Shown here: one piece after another, positions 1-9,070 of the stretch
How the letters are laid out: each line of letters starts with the position of its first letter
Position numbering within the stretch: position 1 is the stretch's first letter
Assembly (NCBI GenBank): GCA_037200525.1
Contig: JBBCGG010000001.1
Coordinates: forward strand, 4,580,501-4,644,500
DNA from: Methylocella sp.
GTDB lineage: Bacteria > Pseudomonadota > Alphaproteobacteria > Rhizobiales > Beijerinckiaceae
DNA: 64,000 nucleotides
Direction of reading: 5' to 3'
Made by a program: the position numbers and the translations under genes
Notes under the pieces: model-generated
The model's database searches: none
Seen by the model: only the letters and a program-made list of their open reading frames with translations
Told to the model about the DNA's origin: nothing

Positions 1-609
1 GCGCATTGGCGCCAGAGCCTGGGATCGACCATGCATTGCGTCGCAGGCGACGGCGTCGGCATCCTCGCCGGCGCCGTGCTCGCGCGCGTCTTCGGCCTGA
101 CTGGCTTCGCCGAAATCGCTCTCGAATATGCCCTTGGTTTCCTCTTCGGATGGATGGTGTTCCAGGCCCTGTTCATGCGTGAGATGGCCGGCGGCTCCTA
201 TACGCGCTCGCTCGCCAGCACCTTCGTCCCGGAACTCCTGTCCATGAATCTGCTGATGACGGGCATGGCGCCGACGATGATGATCCTGCAGACGCAGCTC
301 GGCAGAGGCGCCGATCCGAAAACAGTTGCGTTTTGGTTCGTCATGTCGATGGCGCTGCTGGTGGGCGCCATCTTCGCCTATCCGATCAACTGGTGGCTCG
401 TCCGTTACAATCTAAAGCACGGCATGATGACTGTCCGCCCCGCGAGCGCTTCATCTATCACCGCGGCGCCATCACCCCACGGCCACACCGAATACGCCGA
501 GATGACGCGCCCAATAAAACCGCAGCCCCCGGTCATCGTCATGGCCCTACTTTCGTTTCTCGCTTTTGCGGTTAGCCTGCTAATCACCTCAATTGCCGCG
601 CCGATGTGA
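1..609 (+). CDS. DUF4396 family membrane protein, 5' end outside window
   Basis: The reading frame is open from base 1, so the ATG at 31 is probably internal: the ten codons before it read in frame as AHWRQSLGST and run straight into the HCVAGDGVGI segment, which looks like the conserved His/Cys-containing core of DUF4396 proteins. Hydrophobic segments near window residues 10-30, 40-60, 75-95, 110-130 and a last one at the C-terminus indicate a polytopic inner-membrane protein. The second-last segment is followed by the sequence NWWLVRYNLKHGM, typical of the family. Between the last two helices lies a polar, proline-rich linker. No function is established for the family; some members sit near copper or cytochrome oxidase genes. 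The N-terminal part cannot be judged here. Confidence 0.8.
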   Translation, partial: AHWRQSLGSTMHCVAGDGVGILAGAVLARVFGLTGFAEIALEYALGFLFGWMVFQALFMREMAGGSYTRSLASTFVPELLSMNLLMTGMAPTMMILQTQLGRGADPKTVAFWFVMSMALLVGAIFAYPINWWLVRYNLKHGMMTVRPASASSITAAPSPHGHTEYAEMTRPIKPQPPVIVMALLSFLAFAVSLLITSIAAPM

Positions 610-876
610 ATCCTATCAGGCCGCGTGGTGCTCGGTCATGGCAGCTGCGGCGCCGTCAAGGCCACGGTGACGGCGCCAGAAAGCCGATACATTGCCAGGC
701 CGCTGGAAAAGTCACTCTTCTGTCCTAATCGCCGCCCGGCGTCACCAGTCCAACGCCGCAGCGAACCGGGCTCGCTGGAATACCCATACCCCCCCACCGC
801 TGACCGCTCGCATCCCCCGTGGAGGGGGCTGCGCTCCCCCGTTTCGGGGATGCCTAGGGGATTCGCTTCGCTTTAT

Positions 877-955
877 GCCAATCACGCTTGTCTATGCGGC
901 CGTGGTCTATTTTGCGTTCCGCGGCAAGGTCCGGCTCGACTCTGAATGTCATTAG
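877..955 (+). pseudogene. remnant of cytochrome bd oxidase subunit II C-terminus
   Basis: Twenty-six codons ending at a TAG read MPITLVYAAVVYFAFRGKVR and then LDSECH. This closely resembles the last transmembrane helix and tail of cytochrome bd ubiquinol oxidase subunit II, which typically ends in a helix followed by FRGKVR and a short tail closing with H. The in-frame codons upstream (back to about 692) are not CydB-like, and 610-876 is GC-rich sequence with runs of C and no other gene that I can support. I infer that most of a cydB gene was deleted, leaving its 3' end just upstream of the lutA ribosome-binding site (GGAG near 957). The family assignment rests on a short match only. Confidence 0.6.
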
Positions 956-967
956 CGGAGATTCGTC

Positions 968-1711
968 ATGCGCGTTGGCCTCTTTATCCCTTGCTACATG
1001 GATGCATTTGAGCCTGAGGTCGGCGTCGCCACGCTCGAGCTGCTGGAACGGTTCGGGTGCGAGGTCGACTATCCCTTTGACCAAACCTGCTGCGGGCAGC
1101 CCATGACGAACACGGGCTGTCACGCTGAAGCAGCCGCAACCGAGGCCCTCTTCGCGAAAAACTTCTCGGACTACGATTATGTGGTTGGTCCTTCAGGGAG
1201 CTGCGTCCATCAGATCAGGGCTCATATGACAGCGATCGAACAGACCGAGGCTGTGAAAGCCGTACGCGAACGCACGTTCGAGCTTACTGAATTTCTGCAC
1301 GACATCCTTAAGGTCGAGGATTTTCCGTGGGCGGAATTCCCACATAAAGTGGGCATCCATTATAATTGCAATTCATTGCGCGGCATCGGGCTCGCGAGTC
1401 CGTCCGAACTGCGCGGGCCTTTCTTCTCGAAGCCGCGCGATCTCCTAGCGAAGGTCAAGGGCATCGAATTCGTCGAGCCGGCCCGTCCCGACGAGTGTTG
1501 CGGCTTCGGCGGCGCCTTCTGCGTCTTCGAACCTTCTGTGTCGGCCAAGATGGGCTACGACAAGGTCACCGACCATGCCCAGGCGGGCGCCGAATATATC
1601 GTCTCGGCCGACTCCTCCTGCATGATGCATCAGAAAGGCTGCGCCGAGCGGATCGGCGTGCCGATCAAATTCATCCACATTGCCCGCATCCTCAATGGAG
1701 GCGCGGCATGA
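968..1711 (+). CDS. lutA: LutA/YkgE-type iron-sulfur protein of lactate utilization
   Basis: A 247-residue protein with two CCG-type cysteine-rich domains: CYMDAF near residue 9, QTCCGQP near 40, and the second domain with HYNCNSLRG near 133 and ECCGFGGAFC near 175. These cysteines bind Fe-S clusters in the LutA/GlpC/HdrB family. LutA works with LutB and LutC in the cytoplasm as an Fe-S, NAD-independent L-lactate dehydrogenase feeding the respiratory chain. In many relatives the residue after the central cysteine is His (CHSLR); here it is Asn. The ATG at 968 has a GGAG ribosome-binding site. The stop overlaps the lutB start by four bases (ATGA), so the three lut genes are translationally coupled. 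Confidence 0.9.
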   Translation: MRVGLFIPCYMDAFEPEVGVATLELLERFGCEVDYPFDQTCCGQPMTNTGCHAEAAATEALFAKNFSDYDYVVGPSGSCVHQIRAHMTAIEQTEAVKAVRERTFELTEFLHDILKVEDFPWAEFPHKVGIHYNCNSLRGIGLASPSELRGPFFSKPRDLLAKVKGIEFVEPARPDECCGFGGAFCVFEPSVSAKMGYDKVTDHAQAGAEYIVSADSSCMMHQKGCAERIGVPIKFIHIARILNGGAA

Positions 1712-3318
1712 CCCGGGAAGCCGACAACGCGCCGGGCGCGAACGCCGCCTCTGGGCACGGCATGATCCACCCCGATCTCCTGAGCGACCATCGCGAGGGC
1801 GCTGTCGGACAGGACGGGCAGCGTCTTGACCATGCGGAAGGAACCTCGCGACCCATGCGGTCCAGGATCCGAGAGCCGCAGCCGCGCGGCGCGCGCGTTC
1901 ACGGATCGAGCCCGATCGACCAGAGCGAGGCCGCGGCCCGCTTCATCGCCGCCACCGAACATGAGAAGATGCACGACGAACGTCTGTGGGATCTGCGCAA
2001 GAAGCGCGACCGCGTTATGCACTGCATCGAGGAATGGGAGGAATTGCGCGAGCTCGCCTCGCAAATCAAGCAGCACACGCTCGCCAATCTCGATCAATAT
2101 CTCGAACAATTCGAGGCGGCCGCCACCGCCAACGGCGTCACCGTCCATTGGGCGGCGGACGGCGCCGAGCACAACAAAATTGTGCATGGCATCCTGCGCG
2201 ACCACGGCGCCAAGACCTTGATCAAATCGAAATCGATGCTAACCGAAGAGTGCGGCATGCGCTCCTATATGGCGAGCGTCGGCATCGAGGTGATCGAGAC
2301 CGATCTCGGCGAACGCATCCAGCAGCTCGACAACGAAGACCCGAGCCATGTCGTGGTTCCAGCCGTCCACAAGCTGCGCGGCGATGTCGCCGAGGTGTTT
2401 GCGCGAGAATTCGGGACCGACCCGGACAATGATGACGTGCATTACCTTGCCGAACAACAGCGGCAGGCCACCCGCCCGCTGATCCTCGGAGCGGACGCCG
2501 GCATGACCGGCGCCAATTTCGCGGTCGCCGAGACCGGCAGTTTCGTGATCTGTACGAACGAGGGCAATGCGGACTTGTCCGCCAACGTGCCACGCCTGCA
2601 TATCGCATCGATCGGCATCGAGAAGCTCATTCCCCGCATCGAACATCTCGGGGTGTTTGTGCGGCTCCTGTCGCGCAGCGCGCTCGGCTCGCCGATGACG
2701 CAATACACCTCGCACTTCCGGGCGCCGCGGCGCGGCGGCGAAATGCACATCGTGCTCGTCGACAACGGCCGCACCGCCCGTCTTGGCATGGAAGAATTCT
2801 GGACATCGCTCAAATGTATCCGCTGCGGCGCCTGCATGAATACCTATCCGGTGTACCGTCGAAGCGGAGGGCTGAGCTACGGCGCAACTTATTCTGGGCC
2901 GATTGGCCTCATTCTGGATCCGACCTTCGATCGACGGAAATATTCGGCTCTCCCGTTTTCATCTTCCCTGAACGGGTCCTGCAGCAATGTCTGCCCGGTC
3001 AAGATCAATATTCACGAGCAGATCTTCGCCTGGCGAAAGGTGATGTCCGAGACCCACGAAATCCCGCTCATGAAGGCTGCGATGATGAAGGCGGCCGGCG
3101 AGCTCTTGTCGCAGCCTGCGCTATATCGAGCGGCGATCACCGCGGCGGACTCGGCCTTGCGGCATCTGCCAAAGTTCCTGATCTACAATCCGATAAATAC
3201 CTGGACGCGCGGACGCGAGATGCCGGAGGCGCCAAAACAAACCTTCCATTCATGGTGGAAGCAGCATCGCATGGAGGGGAAGGCCGGCGCAGCCCCGCAG
3301 GATGGAGGCGGAGCATGA
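1708..3318 (+). CDS. lutB: LutB-type iron-sulfur lactate utilization protein
   Basis: From the ATG overlapping the lutA stop this is 536 residues. Recognisable LutB homology begins near residue 72 (SEAAARFIAATEHEKMHDER) and covers the LUD domain, including TLIKSKSMLTEECGMR and ADAGMTGANFAVAETGS. Then come the ferredoxin-like cysteine sets CIRCGACMNTYPVY (near residue 371) and CSNVCPVKI (near 427), followed by the helical tail. The first roughly 70 residues are Pro/Arg-rich and look unlike LutB; later in-frame ATGs (1762, 1855) could be the true start, or the 5' part was altered by indels. The enzyme part appears intact. It ends in an ATGA overlap with lutC. Role: Fe-S electron-transfer subunit of lactate oxidation. 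Confidence 0.9.
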   Translation: MTREADNAPGANAASGHGMIHPDLLSDHREGAVGQDGQRLDHAEGTSRPMRSRIREPQPRGARVHGSSPIDQSEAAARFIAATEHEKMHDERLWDLRKKRDRVMHCIEEWEELRELASQIKQHTLANLDQYLEQFEAAATANGVTVHWAADGAEHNKIVHGILRDHGAKTLIKSKSMLTEECGMRSYMASVGIEVIETDLGERIQQLDNEDPSHVVVPAVHKLRGDVAEVFAREFGTDPDNDDVHYLAEQQRQATRPLILGADAGMTGANFAVAETGSFVICTNEGNADLSANVPRLHIASIGIEKLIPRIEHLGVFVRLLSRSALGSPMTQYTSHFRAPRRGGEMHIVLVDNGRTARLGMEEFWTSLKCIRCGACMNTYPVYRRSGGLSYGATYSGPIGLILDPTFDRRKYSALPFSSSLNGSCSNVCPVKINIHEQIFAWRKVMSETHEIPLMKAAMMKAAGELLSQPALYRAAITAADSALRHLPKFLIYNPINTWTRGREMPEAPKQTFHSWWKQHRMEGKAGAAPQDGGGA

Positions 3319-3926
3319 GCGCGCGCGAAGCCATATTCGCTGCAATTGCGGCCAATCGGCCGTCGGGAAGGCATGATCTGCCGGCCGTGCCTCGCTTCGC
3401 CGTTCCCGACCCGGACAAGGATCGCATCCGGGCGTTCAAGACGAACCTCGTCGCGATGGGCGGAAGGCTCATGGACGCGGGACCGGCAAATGATCCCCTC
3501 GCGCCGCTTCGGGCCCGTCTGGCCGCCGCCGCGGTGGTATGCTCGGCAGCGCCCGAGATTGACGGCAGACGCGATCTTGCCACTGTCGCAAAACCGCATG
3601 ACCTTGCCGACGTCGACATCGCGGTGGTCCGTGCGGCCTTTGGCATCGCCGAAACCGGTTCTGTGTTGTTAACTGAGAGTGAGCTGCATGTGAATGCGCT
3701 TGCATATTTGGCGCAGCACCTCATCGTCCTGCTTGATCCCGAAGACATCGTGGCCAGCACGCAGGATGCCTATCGTCGGCCGGAATTGCACACGGCGCAT
3801 TATGCTTCGTTCCATACAGGCCCATCCGCTACGGCCGACATCGAAGGCGTGCTGATTCATGGCGCGCAGGGCGTTCGATCTCTTACGGTTCTATTGTCGC
3901 CGCGCGGCGCAGACGCAGGACGCTGA
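3315..3926 (+). CDS. lutC: LutC-type LUD-domain lactate utilization protein
   Basis: A 203-residue LUD-domain protein, the usual LutC length. The ATG at 3315 overlaps the lutB stop (ATGA). Characteristic motifs are VAKPHDLADVDIAVVRAAFG followed by IAETGSVLL, then HYASFHTGPSATADIEGVLI near residue 165 and GVRSLTVLL near the end. LutC is the third partner of LutABC; its exact biochemical role is not settled, but the triple is required together for lactate growth where tested. It is the last gene of the operon; 27 bases downstream the convergent efflux operon ends. Confidence 0.92.
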   Translation: MSAREAIFAAIAANRPSGRHDLPAVPRFAVPDPDKDRIRAFKTNLVAMGGRLMDAGPANDPLAPLRARLAAAAVVCSAAPEIDGRRDLATVAKPHDLADVDIAVVRAAFGIAETGSVLLTESELHVNALAYLAQHLIVLLDPEDIVASTQDAYRRPELHTAHYASFHTGPSATADIEGVLIHGAQGVRSLTVLLSPRGADAGR

Positions 3927-3953
3927 GACGTCGTCCCGTCATCGCCCGCGGTC

Positions 3954-5483
3954 CTACTGGGGCGCAGCTCCCAGCGTTCCCGTCGAAAGCGCCAGCGTTG
4001 CGGCCGCCGATAGCGTCGTGCTGTAGGCATCGGTGGCCGCGTTCTTCGCTTGCAGAAGTTGGGTTTCAGACAAAATAAGGTCCGTGATGGAGCCGACGCC
4101 GCTGCGATAGGCCGCCAGCGCCGCGTCGAACGTCGTCTGTGCGGCGGTTGTCAGGCTTTGCGAAGCGGCATAAGCAGAAAGCCCGGTATGCAGCGCGTTA
4201 TCAGAGAGCACGATCTGGCGGACCGCTTCTTCACGCACCCGCGCCATCCGGGCATCTGCGCTGTCGGCTTCGGCGCGCGCCTGCTCCAAAGTCGCGGCGC
4301 GAGTCCCGCCGTCATAGAGCGGAACGGCCACGCCGCCGAAAATGCTGCCGCCGAGGCGATTGCTGGTGATGTTGACGGCCGGCGGTTGCTGGCCGGCGGA
4401 TGGAAGCGCCGTCACGTCCAGGTTTCCCGAATTGTAGGTGCCGTTCCCCGAAAGGAACAGTTTCGGCAAGAACTCGGCCTCCGCCGCCCGCACGTTTGCG
4501 AGACTCGCCTTTTGGGCGGCGTAGGCGCTCTGTACGTCGGGCCGGCGAGCGAGGGATTCGGAGATGATCGTTTCGACTGGCGCCGTCATCGACTGCGAGA
4601 GCCTTCGACCTGACACGTCGGCGATCTTGATCTTCGTGAGCGGCGAAAGCCCCATCGCCGTGATCAAGGCGAGATAAGCGTCCTGAGCCCCTCCGGTGGC
4701 TTCGACCACCGCCAGGTTTGCTTGCGCGGTGCCTTGGCGGGCCTGGGCAACCTCGATCACCGTCCCGATCCCATGCTTCTGACGGTCTTCTGCGGCGGCC
4801 TGAACAGCTTGCGCGTTTTTCAGCGACTGAGCGGCCGTCGCGAGGCGGGCCCGGGCGGCGGCGTGCTTATAGAATGCCAGGGCGACGCTATAGATGACTT
4901 GCTGATGCGCTGCGGTGAAGGCGATGTTCGAGATCAACGACGCCTGTTTCGCCGCATCGACCACGGCGGCGCGCTCCCCGAAATCAAACAGAAGCCATTG
5001 CAGGGAAACGGCCGAAACCGTGCCGTTTGCCGATCCACTGCTATTGAAGCTCGTGTTGAGCGCCGATTGGCTCCCACTGCTGCCTTGAAGGCCGCCGATA
5101 ACGCCCAAGGTGATCCGCGGGAGATAGGCGCTTTGCGCGATGCCAGCAGCGAGCGCCACGCGCCGAGCATCGTTCCAGGCGATCTGCGTGGTTGGATTGT
5201 TCGATTCCGCGAGATCGATCAGCTCCGGGAGAGAATAGACCTTGACGATGTCAACCACGGACGGCGGCGGAACGCCCGCGAGCGCGGGATTTGCGGGCAG
5301 CACGTAGTTGTTTGCAGCGCCCGAGGCCCCCCGCTCGCCGGCGATGATCTCGCCGTCTGCGGTTGTGGCCGGCGTCCAAGGCCGATCAGGCCGCTCCGGC
5401 GCCATGTCGATCGCCGAAGTCGCACAGCTGGCCAGCCAGAGCGAGGACAGGACGATGACGATGGATCCTTCACGCCCGCGCAT
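3954..5483 (-). CDS. TolC-like outer membrane efflux lipoprotein
   Basis: A 509-residue outer membrane factor. The chosen ATG at 5483 follows an AAGGGG ribosome-binding site and starts a lipoprotein signal peptide (IVIVLSSLWLASCATS), with Cys near residue 20 as the likely lipidated residue; the frame is open further upstream but that part has no homology. Two repeats of the alpha-barrel OEP domain are visible, with long Ala/Gln-rich helices (for example QARQGTAQANLAVVEATGGA and, in the second half, EQARAEADSADARMARVREE). It overlaps the end of the FUSC gene by 14 bases, so it is the last gene of the pump operon. It should form the trimeric outer-membrane channel for the HlyD/FUSC pump. Confidence 0.9.
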   Translation of the reverse strand: MRGREGSIVIVLSSLWLASCATSAIDMAPERPDRPWTPATTADGEIIAGERGASGAANNYVLPANPALAGVPPPSVVDIVKVYSLPELIDLAESNNPTTQIAWNDARRVALAAGIAQSAYLPRITLGVIGGLQGSSGSQSALNTSFNSSGSANGTVSAVSLQWLLFDFGERAAVVDAAKQASLISNIAFTAAHQQVIYSVALAFYKHAAARARLATAAQSLKNAQAVQAAAEDRQKHGIGTVIEVAQARQGTAQANLAVVEATGGAQDAYLALITAMGLSPLTKIKIADVSGRRLSQSMTAPVETIISESLARRPDVQSAYAAQKASLANVRAAEAEFLPKLFLSGNGTYNSGNLDVTALPSAGQQPPAVNITSNRLGGSIFGGVAVPLYDGGTRAATLEQARAEADSADARMARVREEAVRQIVLSDNALHTGLSAYAASQSLTTAAQTTFDAALAAYRSGVGSITDLILSETQLLQAKNAATDAYSTTLSAAATLALSTGTLGAAPQ

Positions 5484-7485
5484 AGTCACCCCTTTCTCCC
5501 ACATCACCTTCGCATGGTTGGGCCGCCATTTGCTCGAGCTTTGTGAGGGGAGCTTCGATGAACGCGAATGCCGCGTCGGAGGCGGCCGACCCAGTAGTTG
5601 GGCCCCGTCCGAGAGAGGCGTCCTCCGTCCCAGCGTCGGGCGGCGCCGGATGTGCGCCGAACTCCTCCGCCAGCCGATCGAGCCGGCGGGCGACGCCGCC
5701 GGAGGCAATGGGGTCTTGGTCGGCCCCGATCAGCAACGGCCCTTGCAACGACGAAAGGGCGTCGGCGACTTCCCGCCGCCGGTCGAGCCAGCCTTCCGCC
5801 GATCGGATTGAGGAAGGCTCATAGCGCGTGAGATCGAGATCTTGTTCAATGGCGCCGAGCGCCGTCTGCGCCTCAGTGGCGAGCGCCCAGCGCTTGGGCC
5901 GGGTTACCGCCGAGGCCAAGGCGGCTAGCCGACGAAGCAGCGCGGCGATAGCGGGATCGATGCGGTCGGCGACGCTGACCGGCCAGACCAAAGTGAAGAC
6001 GACCGCGACGACAAGGTTGCCGAAGAGGATGCCGATGACCCGGTCGCGCGCGATGGTCATGTCAAAGGCGGGGGCCGAGCCCTGGACCACGCTGAGGAAA
6101 AAGGCGAAAGCGAGCTGGAAGCCGACATAGGAGATGCGGGGGCTGCCGGCGGCTATCCAGCCCGAAACAAGCGCGGCCAGGAAGACGATGATCATCAAGG
6201 CGCCGATGGAGGTGACGGTCGGCATCAGAAAGATGATGGCCGCGAGGCCCGCGGCCGCGCCGACCAGGGAGCCTAGAATGCGGAGCGTCAGCTTCTCAAC
6301 CGTCTCCGCCGTAGTGCCAAGAGAGATGATGTAGCAGGTGATCAGGCAGGTATGGATGCCGGGCCAGTCGAGCAGCGAATAAACGACGTAGCAGAACATC
6401 GCCGCGCCTGTGGTCTTCAAGGCATATTGGACATGCGCAGGATTGGTGAACGCGTCGGGAACGAAAAAACCTCCCTTGGCCGCCGGCTCCGGTGGCGGCT
6501 GTGGCAGCGGGGGCTCCGCGAAAGTGGTCAGCGCTACCCGCAATTCCGCAAGCGACGCCGCCGCGAACGGCGATAATGCTGGCTCGTCCTCGGCATTCTC
6601 CAAGGTTACGTCAACCGGATACGCGCCCTTGTGGAGGATCGCCGCCATCTCGTCGAGCGTCATGGCGATTCGTTCGGAGAGCGCTGCGGGCAGCAGCGGT
6701 TCCGGACCACGCGTGATGACGTCCACCACCGACAGGATCACGGCGGTCGCTTGCGTCGCCTGCCGCAGGGCGGCGATTTCCTGCGGGGGCGACGTTTTCT
6801 CGGCGCCGGCCACTTTCAGCCACGCCGGTATCTCGCCGGACCCTTCGTGCAGGCATTCCTCGAACGCCTTGCGCGCGCGGGCGTCAGGCGCGCGAAGCAA
6901 CGTGGCGCCAAGCTGGAGGCGACGCGCCAGCGCACGCTCCGCCAACCGCCGCGGCGGCGGCCCGAGAACGAAGTTGACCACGATGGAGACGCCGGCGGGT
7001 ATGCCTACGAAGAGCCAAGCATAAAGAAGCGCCCGGGTCGCGATCTCACCCATATTCGCCGTGCCAAGCAGGTCCAGCGCGTAAGCCGTTATCAGGGCGA
7101 CGATTGCTGCGACCGGTTTGAGTTTGCTTGCGGATGCGGCGAACAGCAAGCCTAACGAGATGAGAGTCATCGCGACAACGCGCCAAAACGGCCTGTCGAT
7201 GACCTGCGTGGTTATCGCCAACACAAAGCCGATGACCAGGGTGATCAGCAGGAGCATCACGATGCTCACGACGATGCTCGTCGCCCGGTCTGGCTTGACT
7301 ACGAAGAAAGCGACATAAGCGGTGAGCGCCGGCTCAGGCGTCTGGTAGATCTCGACGACCAGTGTGGTCAGGGCGCAGATCAACGCCAGTCGGGCGGCGA
7401 ACTCGAGTCGCCCGGGAAACGGCGCCAGGAGCGGCAGCAACCCTCGAAGGGCCGAAGGGCCTCGCTCACTTGCAGGCGGCGCCAT
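5470..7485 (-). CDS. FUSC-family inner-membrane exporter (AaeB/fusaric acid resistance type)
   Basis: A 671-residue protein with the duplicated FUSC architecture: an N-terminal set of about six membrane helices (residues 25-175), a cytosolic segment (about 180-350), a second helix set (about 365-510), and a C-terminal cytosolic region. Lengths and layout match AaeB and fusaric acid resistance pumps, which export aromatic or weak-acid compounds using an adaptor protein. ATG at 7485 overlaps the HlyD gene end by 20 bases, and its own end overlaps the outer-membrane factor gene, showing tight coupling. The substrate cannot be read from the sequence; aromatic carboxylic acids or similar toxic organics are the family expectation. 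Confidence 0.88.
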   Translation of the reverse strand: MAPPASERGPSALRGLLPLLAPFPGRLEFAARLALICALTTLVVEIYQTPEPALTAYVAFFVVKPDRATSIVVSIVMLLLITLVIGFVLAITTQVIDRPFWRVVAMTLISLGLLFAASASKLKPVAAIVALITAYALDLLGTANMGEIATRALLYAWLFVGIPAGVSIVVNFVLGPPPRRLAERALARRLQLGATLLRAPDARARKAFEECLHEGSGEIPAWLKVAGAEKTSPPQEIAALRQATQATAVILSVVDVITRGPEPLLPAALSERIAMTLDEMAAILHKGAYPVDVTLENAEDEPALSPFAAASLAELRVALTTFAEPPLPQPPPEPAAKGGFFVPDAFTNPAHVQYALKTTGAAMFCYVVYSLLDWPGIHTCLITCYIISLGTTAETVEKLTLRILGSLVGAAAGLAAIIFLMPTVTSIGALMIIVFLAALVSGWIAAGSPRISYVGFQLAFAFFLSVVQGSAPAFDMTIARDRVIGILFGNLVVAVVFTLVWPVSVADRIDPAIAALLRRLAALASAVTRPKRWALATEAQTALGAIEQDLDLTRYEPSSIRSAEGWLDRRREVADALSSLQGPLLIGADQDPIASGGVARRLDRLAEEFGAHPAPPDAGTEDASLGRGPTTGSAASDAAFAFIEAPLTKLEQMAAQPCEGDVGERGDYARA

Positions 7486-8515
7486 ATTTCACCTCAACGA
7501 CGGCGGTGGCGCCCAACCTCATGAGCCCCTGAGGCGGGTCTTCAAGGCGAACGCGAACAGGAAAGCGCTGGGCGACCCTCACCCAATTGAGCGAAGGCTC
7601 AACGTAAGGGACCGAGCGCGGAAGGTTGACGCGGTCGGTGTCGAGCACGCCCGAGCCGATGCCTTGAACGATCCCTTTGATCGGCTGCGTGCGGTCAACC
7701 ATCGAGAAGGCAGTGACGCAATCGCCGACCGCAATGGCGTGAAGATCGATCTCGCGGAAGTTCGCGACCGCGTACCATTCGTCGTCATTAGTCAGGGTAA
7801 ACAAGCTCTGCGACGGCGCGATCATCTCGCCTGTCAAGACCGTCAGCCCGACGACGCGTCCCGCGTGAGGGGCGCGCACGGTGGTATCCGCCAGAGCGCG
7901 CTGCGCGATGCCGAGCGCGGCCTGCTGCGCGCGAACTGTCGCCTCGGCTCCCGCGTCCGTGTCGATCGCCTGGATGGCGGCCGCTTGCTGCTCGCGGGCC
8001 TGCTGAAGCGACGTCGTCGCATCCCGTTGCGCCGTTTGAGCCTGGTCGAGTTGCTGGGTCGGCACATAGCCCTTGGCTGCGAGCGGGCGAAGCCGTTCGA
8101 CGGTGCGCGTGGCGAGGTCGAGATTAGTCGTGGCGCGCCGCACCTGATCGGTCGCAACGGTCGCGGCGGAACGCTGGGTCGAGATCGCGCGGCGCCGCGT
8201 CTCGAGAGCGGCTTGCGCCAAATCGAGATTAGCCTCCGCCTGTTGCACCGCGAGGCGGTAAGGCTCCGGGTCGATCTGGAAGAGTAGATCGCCCTCGGCG
8301 ACATGGACGTTCTCCGCAACCGGCAGCTCGATGATCCGGCCGCCGACCGCCGGAGCCACATGGACGACGTCGGCATCGATCGTCGCATCGTCGGTCGAGG
8401 GCATGATCGAGCGCCGATGCTCCGCATAGAGCCCGAAGACGATCGCCGCCGCGATGATTGCGAGTGAGATCAGCGTAGCCCACGGGGCATGACGGCGCGC
8501 GCCTGCAGCCTTCAT
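7466..8515 (-). CDS. HlyD/EmrA-type membrane fusion protein of the efflux pump
   Basis: A 349-residue periplasmic adaptor. One membrane anchor lies near residues 13-33, followed by the N-terminal biotinyl-lipoyl-like half (STDDATIDADVVHVAPAVGG, residues about 42-61), a long Ala/Gln-rich coiled-coil hairpin (about 95-195), and the C-terminal lipoyl half plus beta-barrel (VRAPHAGRVVGLTVLTGEM). The ATG at 8515 is preferred over upstream in-frame codons because it lies 2 bases after the DUF1656 stop and begins MKAAG before the anchor. This adaptor links the FUSC inner-membrane component to the TolC-like channel. Confidence 0.9.
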   Translation of the reverse strand: MKAAGARRHAPWATLISLAIIAAAIVFGLYAEHRRSIMPSTDDATIDADVVHVAPAVGGRIIELPVAENVHVAEGDLLFQIDPEPYRLAVQQAEANLDLAQAALETRRRAISTQRSAATVATDQVRRATTNLDLATRTVERLRPLAAKGYVPTQQLDQAQTAQRDATTSLQQAREQQAAAIQAIDTDAGAEATVRAQQAALGIAQRALADTTVRAPHAGRVVGLTVLTGEMIAPSQSLFTLTNDDEWYAVANFREIDLHAIAVGDCVTAFSMVDRTQPIKGIVQGIGSGVLDTDRVNLPRSVPYVEPSLNWVRVAQRFPVRVRLEDPPQGLMRLGATAVVEVKYGAACK

Positions 8516-8517
8516 GG

Positions 8518-8790
8518 CTACTGTCCAAACCAGAGCAGCCATGCGAGAAGGGCGAAGCAGACCCCGATCGATGCGCAGACGAAAAGCTGAAATGGCAGAA
8601 CGCCGGCAAGACCCGTGACGATGAATGCCGCGCGGGCGCCGATCGCCGCGATGATCCCAATCAGCGCGCAGACCATCCAGGCCGGGAAATATGCGCCGAC
8701 CAGTGAGAACGAAGGTGCTCCACGCTCACGGCACCCGCTCAGAACGATCGAGATCAATGGCGTCAGGGAAAATATGTTGGGCCGCATCAT
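8518..8790 (-). CDS. DUF1656 (AaeX-like) small membrane protein of the pump operon
   Basis: A 90-residue protein with two or three hydrophobic helices (about residues 31-53 and 60-86), matching DUF1656/AaeX, which is almost always the first gene of aaeXAB-type efflux operons. It sits 2 bases upstream of the HlyD gene. Its role in the pump is unknown. Two consecutive ATGs (8790, 8787) are possible starts; neither has a strong ribosome-binding site. The 280 bases upstream (8791-9070) separate this operon from the tail of the ThDP-enzyme gene and hold the presumed operon promoter; I see no gene or clear operator there. Confidence 0.82.
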   Translation of the reverse strand: MMRPNIFSLTPLISIVLSGCRERGAPSFSLVGAYFPAWMVCALIGIIAAIGARAAFIVTGLAGVLPFQLFVCASIGVCFALLAWLLWFGQ

Positions 8791-9070
8791 GATCTGGAGT
8801 TCGAGGACGTCCGCGGGGGCAGACGAATAACGGTCGGCGTCGCCGCAGCCCCCGCGTGGTGGTTTCCCCCTCGGACCTACGCCAGCACGCTCCTTCGCCG
8901 GTAGCCTAATGCAATCACTGATTTTTGAAAAGCTTGCTCAGCGAACGCCACCGACCCCTCCATAAAATCTTGTGAGCGACCGAACTCTCGTTGCAGGCCG
9001 CTTTCCAGAGGAGGCTCCACGGCGAGATGATTCCGCGCCGCGGGGGCGACCTATCTTCATGGGAACGCAG

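Noticed and set aside
1366-1707. Long open frame extending upstream of lutB through lutA
   Set aside because: It is the same frame as lutB but overlaps lutA and lacks homology; the ATGA-coupled start at 1708 fits better.
5484-5708. Upstream extension of the outer-membrane factor reading frame
   Set aside because: It lies inside the FUSC gene and precedes a clear lipoprotein signal peptide with a good ribosome-binding site at 5483.
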